A DNA stretch of 64,000 nt. Origin: Allacma fusca (lineage: Eukaryota > Arthropoda > Collembola > Symphypleona > Sminthuridae). Below, in pieces: positions 13,048 to 25,719 of this stretch (position 1 is its first letter; each line of letters opens with the position of its first letter). A model generated the notes under the pieces. That model had not been told where the DNA came from. It saw only the letters and a program-made list of their open reading frames with translations, and ran no database searches. Location of the stretch: positions 48,866,847 through 48,930,846 of the forward strand of contig OX359248.1 in NCBI GenBank assembly GCA_947179485.1. The letters are read 5' to 3'. Position numbers and translations under genes: made by a program.

Positions 13048-14538
13048 CAGTGCTTGGCACGGGTATTGGTATTACTCGGGTAAACGGGTTTGGGTGCTAC
13101 CCGGGTACAGATTTAATGTACAAATTTGGGGTACTACCCGGGTACACTTTGGTCGGCCCAAAATTTCGGGAACGGGTATAGGAACGGGTAAAACAATTTC
13201 AAAATGGGTATATACGCGCCGGATACGAGTATAACGCGGTCATTCACTCGTACCCGCAACCATATACTGGATACTTTGAGAATCGAACAGTTTGATGAAT
13301 GCTATACCATCATACCCGTACGTTGGAAACTTCTTCTATGTTTTTTTTGTAGTGTTTCTGAATATACATAGTTTATAGTTAATACTCTTTTAATCTTACT
13401 ACCTGGAAAACATGTATGTAGTACTATGTAACTAAAACTTACATATGCTTTTAGTGAAACATGTTTTAGGAAGTATATATAAATAAACACTGGTGAGGAA
13501 TTATTATAGCAAAATCGAAGTGGAGAAAAGGATTCACCGAAAATTTGTACAAAATTTCTTCGTAATGTAATACAGACATGTCTGTATTTTGTCACTGAAT
13601 TATATAAACAGTTTGTGTGACACTTTCGTGGGTGATACTTCATCAGCCACGATGAATAAATGTACAAAGTAGAGATCTGGTGAGTTGGATGGTAAGTTAT
13701 TATCTGTTATTGGTGGTTGATTAGGAGAAGGTGGACATTTTGTAAGAAGATATTAACGAGTTATATGTAGATGTACTTAGATAGTGCTATGGATGAGAAA
13801 TTGAGTGGAAAAGGCCGAATAAATTAAGAAAGTTAAGAGTGAAAATTCGAGTCGCTAATCCCAAGCAAAAACGGCAAATCATTAGATGAAAATATTGTAT
13901 GCATGTAAATTTGAACTGGGTACCATAAAACGTTCCACCCATCAGCCTATAAATAATAAAAGGGGAAATGGTAAAATATATTCGGCATTCCTACTTTTTA
14001 GCAGTTTCTTCCAGATTTTTCAAAATTAAATCCATGCTCGTAACTCAAAACCATACAGCGGTCAAGATAGTGAAGCAAATACTGCTTTACTAATTTGCTA
14101 ACAGTTTTATTGCTATTGCTTCCGAGAATTGTTTTGAAATAAAAGTGAAATTTGGAAAGCTTTTGATTTCTTCATCTGTCTTAACATTTTCACGGTTATT
14201 AGCCTAAGGACCTGTTTGGTAGCTCGTTGAAAGGCCGTGAAATTTTATAAATACAGATGAGGGTATTTTACTTTTAAAATTTCAATAAAAAAAATTAAAA
14301 GAATAGTAAAAAATTGGGAAATTTTATTTTAGTACTCATTTTTACCTATATCCTTCTTTGGGCGGATGAGGAAAATGTTCCACAACTTACAACTAGTGCA
14401 TGTGTGGCATACTTAAAGACGTGATACTATGTAGTAATTCACTTTATTTGTCGGGTATGGATACGGATATGGATACCAGCTATAGCAATACCCGGTACGG
14501 GTACGGTTACCGATTTCGTGTACCCGTGCGGATCACTG
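13048..14538. mobile_element. MITE-C, copy 1 (GGGTAC family)
   Basis: The left end CAGTGCTTGGCACGGGTA at 13048 and the degenerate right end complement CAGTGATCCGCACGGGTA at 14538 match copy 2 (14905-16139). GGGTAC-type arrays lie at about 13055-13260 and 14450-14530. Internal sequence at 13290-13970 is clearly related to 15180-15740. The 8-bp flanks do not match (GTAGTAGT and ATTTCTTT), so the two ends may come from different insertions. Confidence 0.65.
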
Positions 14539-14542
14539 ATTT

Positions 14543-14581
14543 CTTTCCATATCAGCACCACTGCGGTGGTGATATGGAAAG
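14543..14581. repeat. Short perfect-stem hairpin
   Basis: CTTTCCATATCAGCACCAC is followed after a few bases by its near-exact complement GGTGGTGATATGGAAAG, immediately beyond MITE-C copy 1. Confidence 0.6.
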
Positions 14582-14904
14582 ATTACACTCGGGTGAAGAA
14601 AAACTTGGCCGTACGTAACATGTCATGTTTACATTATATGATCATTTCGGATGTTCTATTCTCAGTTAAAACTACAGATAAATGTACATAAGATAGCCGT
14701 TTCCTTTTCGCAGAGAGCATAATATCTTCAGAACCAAAACAGTGTAATCCCCTCGTTTTTTCCCGTATCAGCGCATCTAAGAAATTGTACTCCCTACTTT
14801 ACAATCTGAAATATAAATTTTTATCCCACAGTTTGTGTTTTGCACAGAAATGATCTCCTATATCATAAAAATTGAATTTATATTGTACCTGCATGCATTA
14901 CTAC

Positions 14905-16139
14905 CAGTGCTCGGCACGGGTATGGGTAATACTCGGGTAAACGGGTATGGGTACGGGTATGGGTACTACCCGGGTACGGATTTTGTGTACCCGAACAATT
15001 CCGGGTACTACCCGGGTACACTTTGGTCGGCTCAAAATTTCGGGTACGGATACGGGTATGGGTACGGGTACAAGGATTTCAAAATGGGTATATACCCACC
15101 GGGTACGGGTATAAGGGTGTCATTTACCCGTACCCGCGACCATTGTACCCGAGTATTTGGATATGTTGAGATTTGATACATTTTGATGAATTTTATGAAA
15201 ATAATGGAACTTCCGTTGGAAAATTCTGTCGGTGTTTTTAGTAATTCTGAATACATATAGCTTATTGTTAATACCCTTTTAACCTTACAATATGCAGTAA
15301 CTGTATTTCAGACTGTGTTGCTAAAATATATATTTATATCTATAATATATATTTTTATGGAAACAGGTTTTAGGAAGAATAATTAATAAACAGACGATGA
15401 ATACTATCAAATAGAAGTGGAGAATAGGTTTCAACGAAATTTTATACAAAACGTCTTAGCCACAATGAATACAATTTAAAAATTAGAGTTCCGATGAGTT
15501 GGATGGCAAGATATTTTTTGTAATTGGTAGTTGATTAGGAAAAGGCGGATATTTGTAACAAGCTATTAATGAGTTACATGTACACAGAGCTACTGAGATG
15601 AGAAAATTAATGTAAAAGGCCGAATAAATCAAGAAGTGAAAAATCGAGTCGCCAAGTCCCAAGCCAAAAATGCATGTACATATGGACTGGGTGCTATAAA
15701 ATACTTCGCCCATCAGCCCATAAACAATCAAATGGGGATAATTTTACTTCTAATCAAAAACGCTCTACTCTTCAATAAAATATATAATGTCAAATACCTC
15801 TCTAGCTAGTCAAAATTACCCACTCAGGTGTCATACATTATTACATATAACGTACTATGTATTACATTAAAACATAATCTGGATAAAGTACCCGGGTGCG
15901 AGTACGGGTACGACACTGAGATACCCGAGTATGGGTACAATTTTCGAGTATTTTCGGGTACGGGTACAATGCGGGTACAGGTACATGGATTGAGATAACA
16001 TTGCGGGTACGGGTACGAAAAATTTGTACCCGGATATTCGGGTATGGGTACGGGTATAGATACCAGTTATTGAAATACCCGCACTTCGGGTACGGATACG
16101 GGTACGGGTACCGATTTTTCGTACCCGTGCCGAGCACTG
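14905..16139. mobile_element. MITE-C, copy 2, with perfect target duplication
   Basis: Perfect 18-bp inverted termini CAGTGCTCGGCACGGGTA, flanked by the perfect 8-bp direct repeat ATTACTAC (14897-14904 and 16140-16147). Arrays of GGGTACGGGTATGGG-type hexamers fill about 14920-15150 and 15885-16130 in opposite orientations, with a unique AT-rich core and no transposase. The target duplication length points to the hAT superfamily. Confidence 0.85.
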
Positions 16140-16147
16140 ATTACTAC

Positions 16148-18179
16148 AAGATTAGTTCCAGAACGTGCCCTTCCTATTTCATCGGAGATTTCTTCGAAAT
16201 TCTGTAAAGATTTCAAATCCAACAAATTATTGTTTCCCCCCAAAATTTATTTAAATTTTATGCTTATATACTCAGGGTATGGCCATAATGTAATATAGTA
16301 TATTTGCTGGTGATATTATCATCAGCGTAAATCCGAAATTATTACTGCCGAAGGTGTATATTAAAAACTCACAATTATTACAACATCCGTTCGACGGACG
16401 GATGTACATAAGAATAGGTTAAAATAAACATAAGCTTGTATTCAATGACTGATCAAATGTTATATCAGTTACTCCCTTATGTGAGATTAAGGGGCAAATA
16501 TTTGTTCCATCCTGTACTTAAATAATATTAGAACCCAAACTTACCCAGACGTTGCTCAGACCCTGACCCTGAAGACTTTTGTGAATGGAGGGAAGTACCA
16601 AATAGATACTAGATCAGCTCCTGCAGTGTTCAGATAATGTCAATGATTTATAGTTTACATGAATGAATACTTTCATTCGTCTTCATAAGACAAGACGCAG
16701 CATAGTGAACTTCAGAAACGGCGTAATCAGTCAGTGTAAGTAGTTAAACCTCTCTAGACTTTGTATGCAGAGCATGCCTTGATATATGTATGTACATATG
16801 TACATACCTTAGCAAAAATTTGTTTTCATTCCCCTCCATAATGAACACCAATTATACTAGAGTTAACTAATTATTGTATGGCACAGGTAAATAAGTAAAT
16901 GAAGTTATGTAAAGAATAAACCTAGCAATGCATCTACTTGTACTAATGACCTTTTTATCAATATTTTTCATTTTATATTTAAATGAGCTCCAGCTGAGTT
17001 CAGTGACAGTGTTAATTTCTCTTTCCTTCTATTGCTATCAGTGATGGGTGACCCGTATCTTTTGCTAGGATGAAAATCATTACTGCCGGGAGATTTCGTT
17101 CCTCACAAGCCAAGTTTACCATTATCGTTTCTGGCTTTGTAAGCCAGTAGCTTGGAAGCTAGGTTGAAGCCAAAAGTAACTATTAGGCCTTACTCTAATA
17201 CTGTAATAATTATTATAAGTCCTGTCAAAATGATCAAAAAAGAAAAGAGAGTCCTGCAGAAATCTGTTCAAGAATATTTCAGCTTTCTGAAACGAATTGA
17301 GCCAAAATGAGTGTTGACGTTTATTTCTAAAAAATGTCAATCAATGTTCTTTCTAAAAATAATCCTTTGCGATCAAGTGCGGATTGACCTGAATTTTTTG
17401 ATCCCTACAGTGTAAATTTTGAAATTGTGAGGGTCAATGAAAGAAATTTAATACCTGGAATAAACTTTGCTAAAGTTCTATAAAATTATAATAATTGGGG
17501 GACTATCTTGATATATTTTGCTATAAGATAGGTGATAGGATGTTACATACAGAAACAATGTTCCTTTTCTCTAGAATACCAGGAAATCTGTGTGAAGGTA
17601 ATTTTTGATGAGCCATGAACAGTGACGAGACACTTGACAAGTAACACAAACAAACATACGAAGGATGAAAAATCTAAAAACGGGAGATAATTCTTACATC
17701 ACATATTATTATTATACATTCCTTGTACCTATGTATGTAGCTTCTGTAATGGCATGTCTTGATTTACTCAGGGTAGAATCTGACATTTGACTGTCTAGTA
17801 ATCCAGATTATTATCATGCCAGTGAATAAAAGCAGCTCCTTATCCTTGATAAATTGCCAGACTCACGAGTGTTTATTTTTATTGTGAATTTTAATTTACG
17901 ATTATTGCATACCTCGGTTAATTTTGTTCTTACCTGCTCCTAAGGTATTAACCAGACGTACTTGAAAGCAGAGCAATGTCAAAGTATTACACATCCCTAT
18001 TTCCCCACTATTTCCTGGCTTGAAGCTGCCACAATCACCTTAAGCAAAGTGTTGCTGAGGAAGTGATCATGGCTCTCATCTCACTATTGTAAACCCTTTC
18101 AGTACATTTTTTCCACCTGACGCTGACGCTATTCATTCCAGCTCTTCAATAAATTATCTTAGAGGTTCTGGATTTCAAC
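16148..18179. other. Intergenic sequence upstream of HAP3
   Basis: AT-rich, with small palindromes at about 16387-16405 (CATCCGTTCGACGGACGGATG) and around 16787-16807 (ATGTATGTACATATGTACATAC). No exon recognised. Confidence 0.4.
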
Positions 18180-19964
18180 ATGAATAGACGCCAAAGTACA
18201 AGCACATTTTATTTTAGCCTTAATTGTATTTTAATTTTACTTGCAACCTGCTCCACAATCGAAGCATGGAACAAAGCAAACCTGGATACTTTGAAGTTTG
18301 TCCAAATAGTAAGTTATTTCGAACAGGAACTACTTTATAATTTTTTTTATATCGTTCGTACTACAATAAATTGTACTAATGTTTGTAACATGTCTTACAC
18401 TACATTCTTAATTTACAATTTCATAACTTAGATCATGAGACATGGAGATAGAAATCCCATTTGGACTTTTCCATTGGATCCCCACAAGAATGACTCAAGT
18501 TACTGGCCTGGAGGATTTGAGCAGTTAACAGACGTAAAGATTTTTTATTTTTTAAAAATTTAGCATTTACACCAAATTTAAATATGTACTTGATTTACAA
18601 GAGGAACTCTCAAAATTAAAATGATTATTACTGAAATGATAGCTAGGCGTGAAACAAACCCATGAACTCGGGAGATATATTCGTGAACGTTATGACGGCT
18701 TCGTTAGTAAATCATATCTTAAAGAGGAGGTCTCAGCTTGGAGTTCCTTCACAGACCGTTCCATTCGAAGTGGGACTTCATTTCTGAGAGGACTGTACCC
18801 AAAAGTCAATAAAAATGATCAAATGACCACAATAAGTTCAAAACTGGATTACGATGATGGTGAAGAGTCTCAGGTTGTTCCATTGAGAACGATTACGAAA
18901 GAGTCCGACAACGTAAGATTCATTTTGAAATTTCAATTCCACACATTCACGTAATTTTTACACAACTAATTTCAATATTATCGGATCGTACTTTAGCTCA
19001 GCCTTTTCATTTTAAGATATTTAAACATCAAATATTTATTGACACGTACCCAGTATATTTATTATGGAGCCAAATGTCCTCGCTGGAGCAAATTAGAGAA
19101 ACACTATGTTATTAATTCTCCCAAAGGCCGACAATTGCAACAAGAGAGCATCGAAATTGTTAAAACGCTCAAGAATCATACAGGACTTCATGGAACATTG
19201 GATGATGTGGGAATCATGTTTGACTACATAAATTGTCAAGTAAGTTTATATTTCAGATGCTCTTTCTAAGGTTCATTGATATAGTTTTCTTTCGTAAACA
19301 AAATTTATGTGATTCATTTCTTAATGATAATTTAGAATCTTCAGAATAAAACTCTTCCTCCTTGGGTCAAACCCGAGATTATAGAATTTGGAGATACATT
19401 TATCTCATACAGATTAGGAGCGGAGTCGCAAACCAAAGATATGAAAAAGCTGCGATCTGGGATCGTTCAAAAAACAGTGCAAAATTTGGAGACAAAAATC
19501 AGAAAGGCTACAAAATTGAAGTTTGTTCTTTATTCGGGTCACGACAGAACGATAATAACGTTCTTAAATATCTTGAATTTATATAACGAACTTAAAACAC
19601 CATACGCTGCTGCTATACTGGTGGAGCTGCATAAGAGTCCCAAATTCAACGATCACATCGTTGAGGTCAGAAAAGATTTCATGCATAACATTTTCCTGGA
19701 CTCAAATTATATTCTCATATGTTCATTTGCCTTGTTTTTCAAAATCATTAGATATATTTCCGAAATGAAACAACTGTTGAACCGTACCTGATGGAAATGA
19801 GTGAATGCCCGAGACCTTGCCAGCTTTCAAAGTTTTTAAACTTCACGAAACCATTTTTCATAGAAGATTTTCAAAAAGCTTGTATGATATCTGATGCCCA
19901 GGCTTTACATGTTCCTTTAACATTAATGCCGCTTTTAGCAACTCTGCTTGCCAGGTTTTGGTAA
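18180..19964 (+). CDS. HAP3: histidine acid phosphatase with GPI-like tail
   Basis: Six exons: 18180-18308, 18432-18533, 18643-18912, 19054-19239, 19336-19665 and 19752-19964, giving 409 aa. The ATG at 18180 starts a signal peptide (hydrophobic core NCILILLATC). RHGDRNP is at residues 46-52 and the HD motif at 298-299 (YSGHDRTIITF), so both core catalytic groups are present. The second arginine motif reads SSFTDRSIRSG, with Phe where paralogues have Asp. Exon 3 begins at 18643, because that acceptor keeps the LGVKQT segment in frame as in HAP4. The C-terminus ends in a hydrophobic stretch (residues about 390-409, LTLMPLLATLLARFW) with no cytosolic residues, resembling a GPI-attachment signal. 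It lacks the separate last exon of the transmembrane-type paralogues. HAP4 is the closest relative. Confidence 0.88.
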
Positions 19965-20070
19965 ATGAGCTTGATGCCTTCAACTATTTGTTGGTAATCT
20001 TCCCAGACTTAATGTTAGGTATAATTGCTAATTGGTATTACAAATAGATACGTACACCGAGGAAACCTTA

Positions 20071-20076
20071 AATAAA
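20071..20076 (+). terminator. Polyadenylation signal of HAP3
   Basis: AATAAA 107 bp after the stop codon. Confidence 0.55.
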
Positions 20077-20726
20077 CTTTTTAGTATGTTACTTAGTTTT
20101 AATGTTGCTGTAGAAACATTATATAACTATGCATCTATGTAAATTGATACTAATCACTAAATCTACTCTCCACAAACCCTTCTGGAATTGGCTTTTGACC
20201 TTGAGTACCATTTTTAAACAAACAGAGCAATAAAAATTCATGTACAGTACTGTCGTTACTAGTCAACAATATACTTACAAACGACTGGAAAAAAATGTGT
20301 AAATTTATGTATATATATGCTTGGGATTGATATAAATTAATTTTCTACATCTGTTGGCTTGGCCATAGGTCTTGTGCTGACTGTGATCACAAATGCATAA
20401 AAGCATGTTTCAACCATCTACAGTAGCAAAAGTAATTTTTTCCTTCAATTAGCGCCCTTAATTAACCATTACTGCTCCAACATAAAACCTCCCTCTTAGG
20501 TTTGATTAAATGCTTTACTTCAGGAATTGAGATTCGTTTTTCCAATAAACTGAATTCAGCAAAATGAAGATAGTAACTAATGTTTTCGACAGTGACTATT
20601 GTCACAATTGACCTTGAGATTAGTTTTGTTCAATCATTCGACTGAGGATGAGCAAGAGACGTGATGTGATTATGAAATATGCATCGGCTCTTAATCGTAA
20701 GGGTGGACGCGCCATGACACAACTTC

Positions 20727-22572
20727 CTAATCAGTTTTGATGTTCATATCTTGATAAATCCATCTGAAAATTCGCATAAACATAAACACTGATTCGAAAC
20801 CATAGGGTTCGTATTACTCACAACGAAATTAATAATAAATTAACATACTTACATGTTCACAGCTGTTGGGATGATCATCATACCAGCCGATAGAAGATTG
20901 TAGCAACCAGCGAATGTCTCAAAAAACATGGAATACACGTGGGTGTAAACTGGAACCACAATTAGGGGTGTAAGAGATTCCAGACTCCCAATAAAAGAAT
21001 TGATTTTTCCAGTCTCATTCTCAGAAATTATCTTGAATATCAGTGTCCGTGAAACTGCCATTACAGATCCGGAAAGCAAACTAGCAATTGGAGCTGTGTG
21101 TGAGAAAGCTTTTATTACTGACAATAAACTAGTAATAAACTAATAAGTTTGCTGCTCAAGTAAAAATCAATATATTTAGATACGTAAAACCTTAAAATTG
21201 ATAAATAAATTATGTACTAACCAATATAAGCCCATGTTGCTGACGTAGCAAGACCAGCAAGTATAGAAGAAGCAGCGAGGCTCAAACAAGAAATAATCCC
21301 AATGACGGCATCCGACAGTTGCAAAAATTCCGACAAAATTCCAATAGAAAGAAAATTAGCGATGAATCCCACCACTGTTTTGTACATTGTGAATGATGAA
21401 TAAGATGCAGCATCCCAACCGTATCGATAGCGGACAGCTAGGAACTCAACTGAGGAGTCACCTGAATTTGGAAGATTAACACTCAATGTTAACTTCTGGG
21501 TTTTGTCCAGGAATTATGAAAATTTAATAATATGTATTTACCACTCATAGGGGCCAGTGTGACAACGTGACACATTAAAAGCAACAGGAGCATCTTCCTC
21601 CGATTTCTGGGTCTTTTTTTAAAGACTGACGTCAATGACTCAACCATGTACTTAGGGCTGAATAAATCCGCCAGTCTAGTTCCTATTGGAGCAATTGACC
21701 GATAATCGGATTTGATAAGTAAAATGAGTCCAATGAGAACAATGGCTTCCAAAATGGCAGCGATAGCATACACTAAAGGTAACGGCGCCGATGCTAAATG
21801 GCCGCCAATAGTGAGTCCAACAAGTATTCCCAGGAAATAGCAAGATCCGCTGATAGATGTCCTAGCAGTCAGTTTATCCTTCGGCGTCACATCTGAGATA
21901 TAACTGAAAAGCGCCATCCCAAAACAGGCATTGTTCCCCGCCAGAGATGATATTCCAGAAGCGATTAGGCCCGTCTTCCAAGCGCTGATTTGATCTCTGT
22001 AGTATGCTGACCACATCATGAAAACATACTCCACAAAGAAAGTAAACATCACCATGATCATTGGTAACTTCCTCCCATATTTGTCACTCCAGGCCCCTAT
22101 TTGAGCTACTAGTATCATGGGAAGGAAATTCCCAATAATTGATCGCCACATTACCAATGAAGTTAACAGCTTTTGAATGTCTTGCTCGTCCTGTACAGTT
22201 CTTTAAAAAATGCAAAAAATAATAAGATCGATGAATCGAGCTCATGTGGATAATTTGTAGCAAAAGTTGGTTTTACTTTTGTCCAATCGAAAGACACATT
22301 TTTTCATCTAGTCCCAGATCCACCGTGCAGGCTTTGACTACCAGAAGATTCTGATTCCCAACATAACCTATCATTGATGCCACGAGATGGATCATGAGTA
22401 ATGGTTCAATGTCCACAAGTCTCCAAACTGAAGGTCCTGGGATCCCTCGATCGCTACCAGGTTCCACAGATGCATTAGTATTCACGGAAACGACTGATTG
22501 ACTTGGATCGAGGTCCAGAGGATGTAGTGGAACAGTTCGCTTCCGGGTTTTACCTCCAGATTTCTTCCCCAT
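20727..22572 (-). CDS. SLC46-type major facilitator transporter
   Basis: Minus-strand exons in coding order: 22572-22277, 22200-21542, 21461-21222, 21117-20853 and 20763-20727, giving 498 aa with every phase matching. The tiny last exon was found because it completes the frame and ends at a stop. The hydrophilic N-terminus (MGKKSGGKTRKR) and first membrane segment are followed by the MFS loop motif GAWSDKYGRK at residues 134-143, and about a dozen hydrophobic segments fit the 12-helix fold. The segment EFLAVRYRYGWDAASYSSF matches the region between the two halves of SLC46 proteins. That family includes the proton-coupled folate transporter and insect homologues of unknown cargo. It lies tail-to-tail with HAP3 and is unrelated to the phosphatases. 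The substrate cannot be read from the sequence. Confidence 0.85.
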
Positions 22573-23528
22573 TTTAAAGTGATTACTTATTCGATTGCCC
22601 TATCTGTATAGTTTCTCTTCAGAGCATTAACGTTGATTCCGTCATCACAAAGTATGTGCGTCGAAAAAGTGTAGCTTTTAAAGTTTCGAAGGCTTTCGAT
22701 TTGCATTTTTGACTTACACACACACAGAATTTTATTGCATACACACAGAACTACTACTTCCATTCAAACCTTCAAATTATTTTGGGTGTATGTCAGTAAA
22801 TGAAAATCATTTTTACAGTAATTGACCATAATAAATAGAATTCCTCATTCATACACTTACATTATTGCCTCTGCCCTAAAACTCCCTAAATTCACTGATG
22901 GTCTTTATACTTACTTTTATAGATATAACACCTGGTTTTGATTTTGCCTGAATCATAAAAGTACCTTCACTTAGTAGGTTTATTATAAAAACAGCAAAAA
23001 TATGGTTATTACATTAACATAAAATAATTTATTATTATAAGTTGCAACATTTAATTTAAAGATGTTAGACTTAGTGAGTTTGCAATTTGTATTTGCATTA
23101 AGGAACATTAGCGATTAGCGTGCTCAGTTCGTTTCATAATAATTTCGTTCATACAAAAAATTATGAAAGCTGTCAGAAAAATTTGATCTCCAAAATTTTG
23201 TTACTACTTTGTATGTTCATAACAATGATATTTCAAAACTTTTTAGTAACTTTTTAGGAATTTAATAGTATTAATAATTTTATTTAAAAAATTAATAATA
23301 ATTATTTATATTTTACATAACATTATTCCCCATTTCGAAAAAATATTGCTTAAACAATAATTTGATATTATAAATGGATTGTTATAATAATAAAATTATT
23401 ACTGTAACAAACGGAAACTAATGATTTGCTCTGCATGGCAAAAAATATAGAAAATTGACCCCTAAAAGGCACCAAATTAGATTAAATTGACACTATAAAA
23501 GAGCTCTAATTTGACGCCCTCATTTCTA
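22573..23528. other. Intergenic sequence upstream of the SLC46 gene
   Basis: Very AT-rich. It must contain the promoter of the minus-strand transporter, but I see no convincing TATA box or other element. Confidence 0.4.
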
Positions 23529-23536
23529 TAACACAC

Positions 23537-24528
23537 TAGGGCTCCTCACAACTTCAAGTAGTAGTTGCAACTTACAATTTCAATTACAACTTCAAGTCAA
23601 CTTCAATTTATTAAAAAAATTAAATTGTAAATTGAAGTCAACTTCAATTTGAAACAAAATATTAGTTGAACATTCAAGTTCAACTTCAATTCAACTTACA
23701 ATTAAAGCTTTTCATTTGAGAAGCATAGTCAATTCAACTTCAAGTTGCTGAAGTACAAATAATTGACAGTTGAAGTTGATCAATTGACAATTATTTCTGA
23801 ACGAATTAAACATGCGTGTTGTGAAAAACTTTGTAGTAAATTCCGGGAATCCACTGGTTGTTTTAATAACAAAAGATACTAAGTCACGATGCAGGCAATG
23901 CAAAGCTCCTGAAATCTAGTTCATACACAATCAATATTACGTTAAAATAATTCATAAGTTTAATCAACGTTATTCGTTATGAGTGAGGAAAGGGAGAAAA
24001 TCGTTGATTCAATTGCTAGTGGGGATTCAGAAGATGGTTCAAGTAGTCACCTAAAAACAAAAAAAGAAATCCTCTGACAAACAAGCATGTAGTCAGCGAC
24101 GGAGTTTATTTGTTATTTACGGTATTTATTTTCGGCTGAAATTTGAAAACCATTTTTTGTGGCTGTTTGAAGCATAAATTATTTGAGGTGTCTAAAACGC
24201 TTCTCGGGGAAACTTAGTTTCACCCAATATACTGTTTTATTTTGATATTAAGCAGAATTATTTAATAGCACGTTAAATTGATCAACTCAATTTCAATCAA
24301 CTTCAAGTCAATTTCAATTCAACTTCAATTTGTACAAATATTACAACTTCAAATTGACAACTTCAAATAATGAAGCCATAAGTTGGTTTCAGGTAATTGA
24401 CAATCAATTAAGAAATTGATTTGCAATTGGTCAAATGCAACTATGAGGAAAAAATTGAGTTGAAAATTCAATTTCAAGTACAATTTCAAGTTGAAATAGC
24501 GTGATAACTTGAGTTGTGAGGAGCCCTA
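23537..24528. mobile_element. MITE-D: hAT-like element with AACTTCAA arrays
   Basis: 992-bp element with 17-bp perfect inverted termini TAGGGCTCCTCACAACT and a perfect 8-bp target duplication TAACACAC (23529-23536 and 24529-24536). The inner ends (about 23555-23770 and 24280-24500) are packed with degenerate AACTTCAA/TTGAAGTT octamers. No transposase is encoded. Placement in the hAT superfamily is inferred from target duplication length and short termini. Confidence 0.88.
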
Positions 24529-24536
24529 TAACACAC

Positions 24537-25719
24537 TCAATTGTCACAGTGCCCTTAAATAACATAAAAATTAAGTTTAGCTCCACTACCCAAGTGTCAA
24601 AAAGTGACTACCATTATGACTATAATAAATTCTCTTCCAAGCTAAGGTCCCTTACAATTAGATTTCGGGTCTACTGTAGTATTTCAACAAACAATCATAA
24701 CATACCATCATTTTGTTTACATGTGTTAGAACCACAGAAACCTTGTGGGATTCAGAGGAAAAATTGTACATGAAGGGAGAAGCCTAGAATACAAGTTATT
24801 CTTGGCTCCGGCGGTTTCATCAACTATACTTCGTCTCCGCAATGCGTATACATATATTTACACTTGTTTTGCAAATACCAAATAATCGATTAAAATATTT
24901 CAGGATCTTTTGATAAAATTAGGGTCTTTCTAAAATTGCCCCTAATATCACATTCGTACAACTGTAGCAATAATTAATTAGAGCAATAATTACAAGATAA
25001 GACTTGTTTTATCTTCAAGTCACAAGTGTAAACATTTTTTTTAAATAACGAATTAACCAGCTGCAAGTACACGTCAGTCTTGTCAATAATAATGAAACAA
25101 ACCTTGTAGAAGGTAACGCACGTAATAGTAAAAAACGGAGCTATTTACAGATTACAGTAGTCATAAGTTACACAATCACAGTCGTACAGTGACAAAGAGA
25201 GAGAGAGAGAGAGAGTTAACACAATTGATAACGTTGTGAGGTATAATTACTCAAGTTGCGAATTGTGAATGATAATATTGTTCACTTTGTGACCGTGAAA
25301 TTGTTCATATAGAAAAAAACAGTTGCATATGAGCTGAGTGTATAGTGTGATTGTGTTGGAAGTCACACTCATTTTTTAGTCCTAAGCCGAGTTCCAAAGG
25401 GAAAAATCACATGAGGGGTTTAATGATGTAACTTCAACTTATTATCTTATGCAATGGAGAAATGAGTCAAGTCAAGATAGAGTTTAAATAATTGTTCTAG
25501 TCCTTCAGAATAGAAATCTTCTGCGAGCTCGCTGGACGTTTGACGCAGTAGTAAATGATAAATTAAATGGATTGAGGCTAAAAATTACATCCCCATTTAT
25601 ATAATTACATACATATGTGTGTAGAATAATAAATGTAATAAATTTTTGTAAATCTTTATGCTGGTTTCATTGAGATAAAAGAAATAAGTAACTATTATTC
25701 CGAATAAAGTCAAAATAAA
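24537..25719. other. Intergenic sequence upstream of HAP4
   Basis: AT-rich, with a (GA)n microsatellite at about 25195-25216. No exon recognised. Confidence 0.45.

Noticed and set aside
14920..15150. Open frames reading GYGYGYG through the GGGTAC arrays
   Set aside because: The array belongs to MITE-C; the Gly-Tyr periodicity is a by-product of the hexamer.
18649..18651. Start of HAP3 exon 3 at the AG before GCGTGA
   Set aside because: That acceptor leads to an immediate stop; the acceptor at 18641-18642 keeps the frame and matches HAP4.
21489..21541. Continuation of SLC46 exon 2 to a stop at about 21489
   Set aside because: The extension reads into intron sequence; splicing from 21542 to 21461 restores the family sequence and all later phases.
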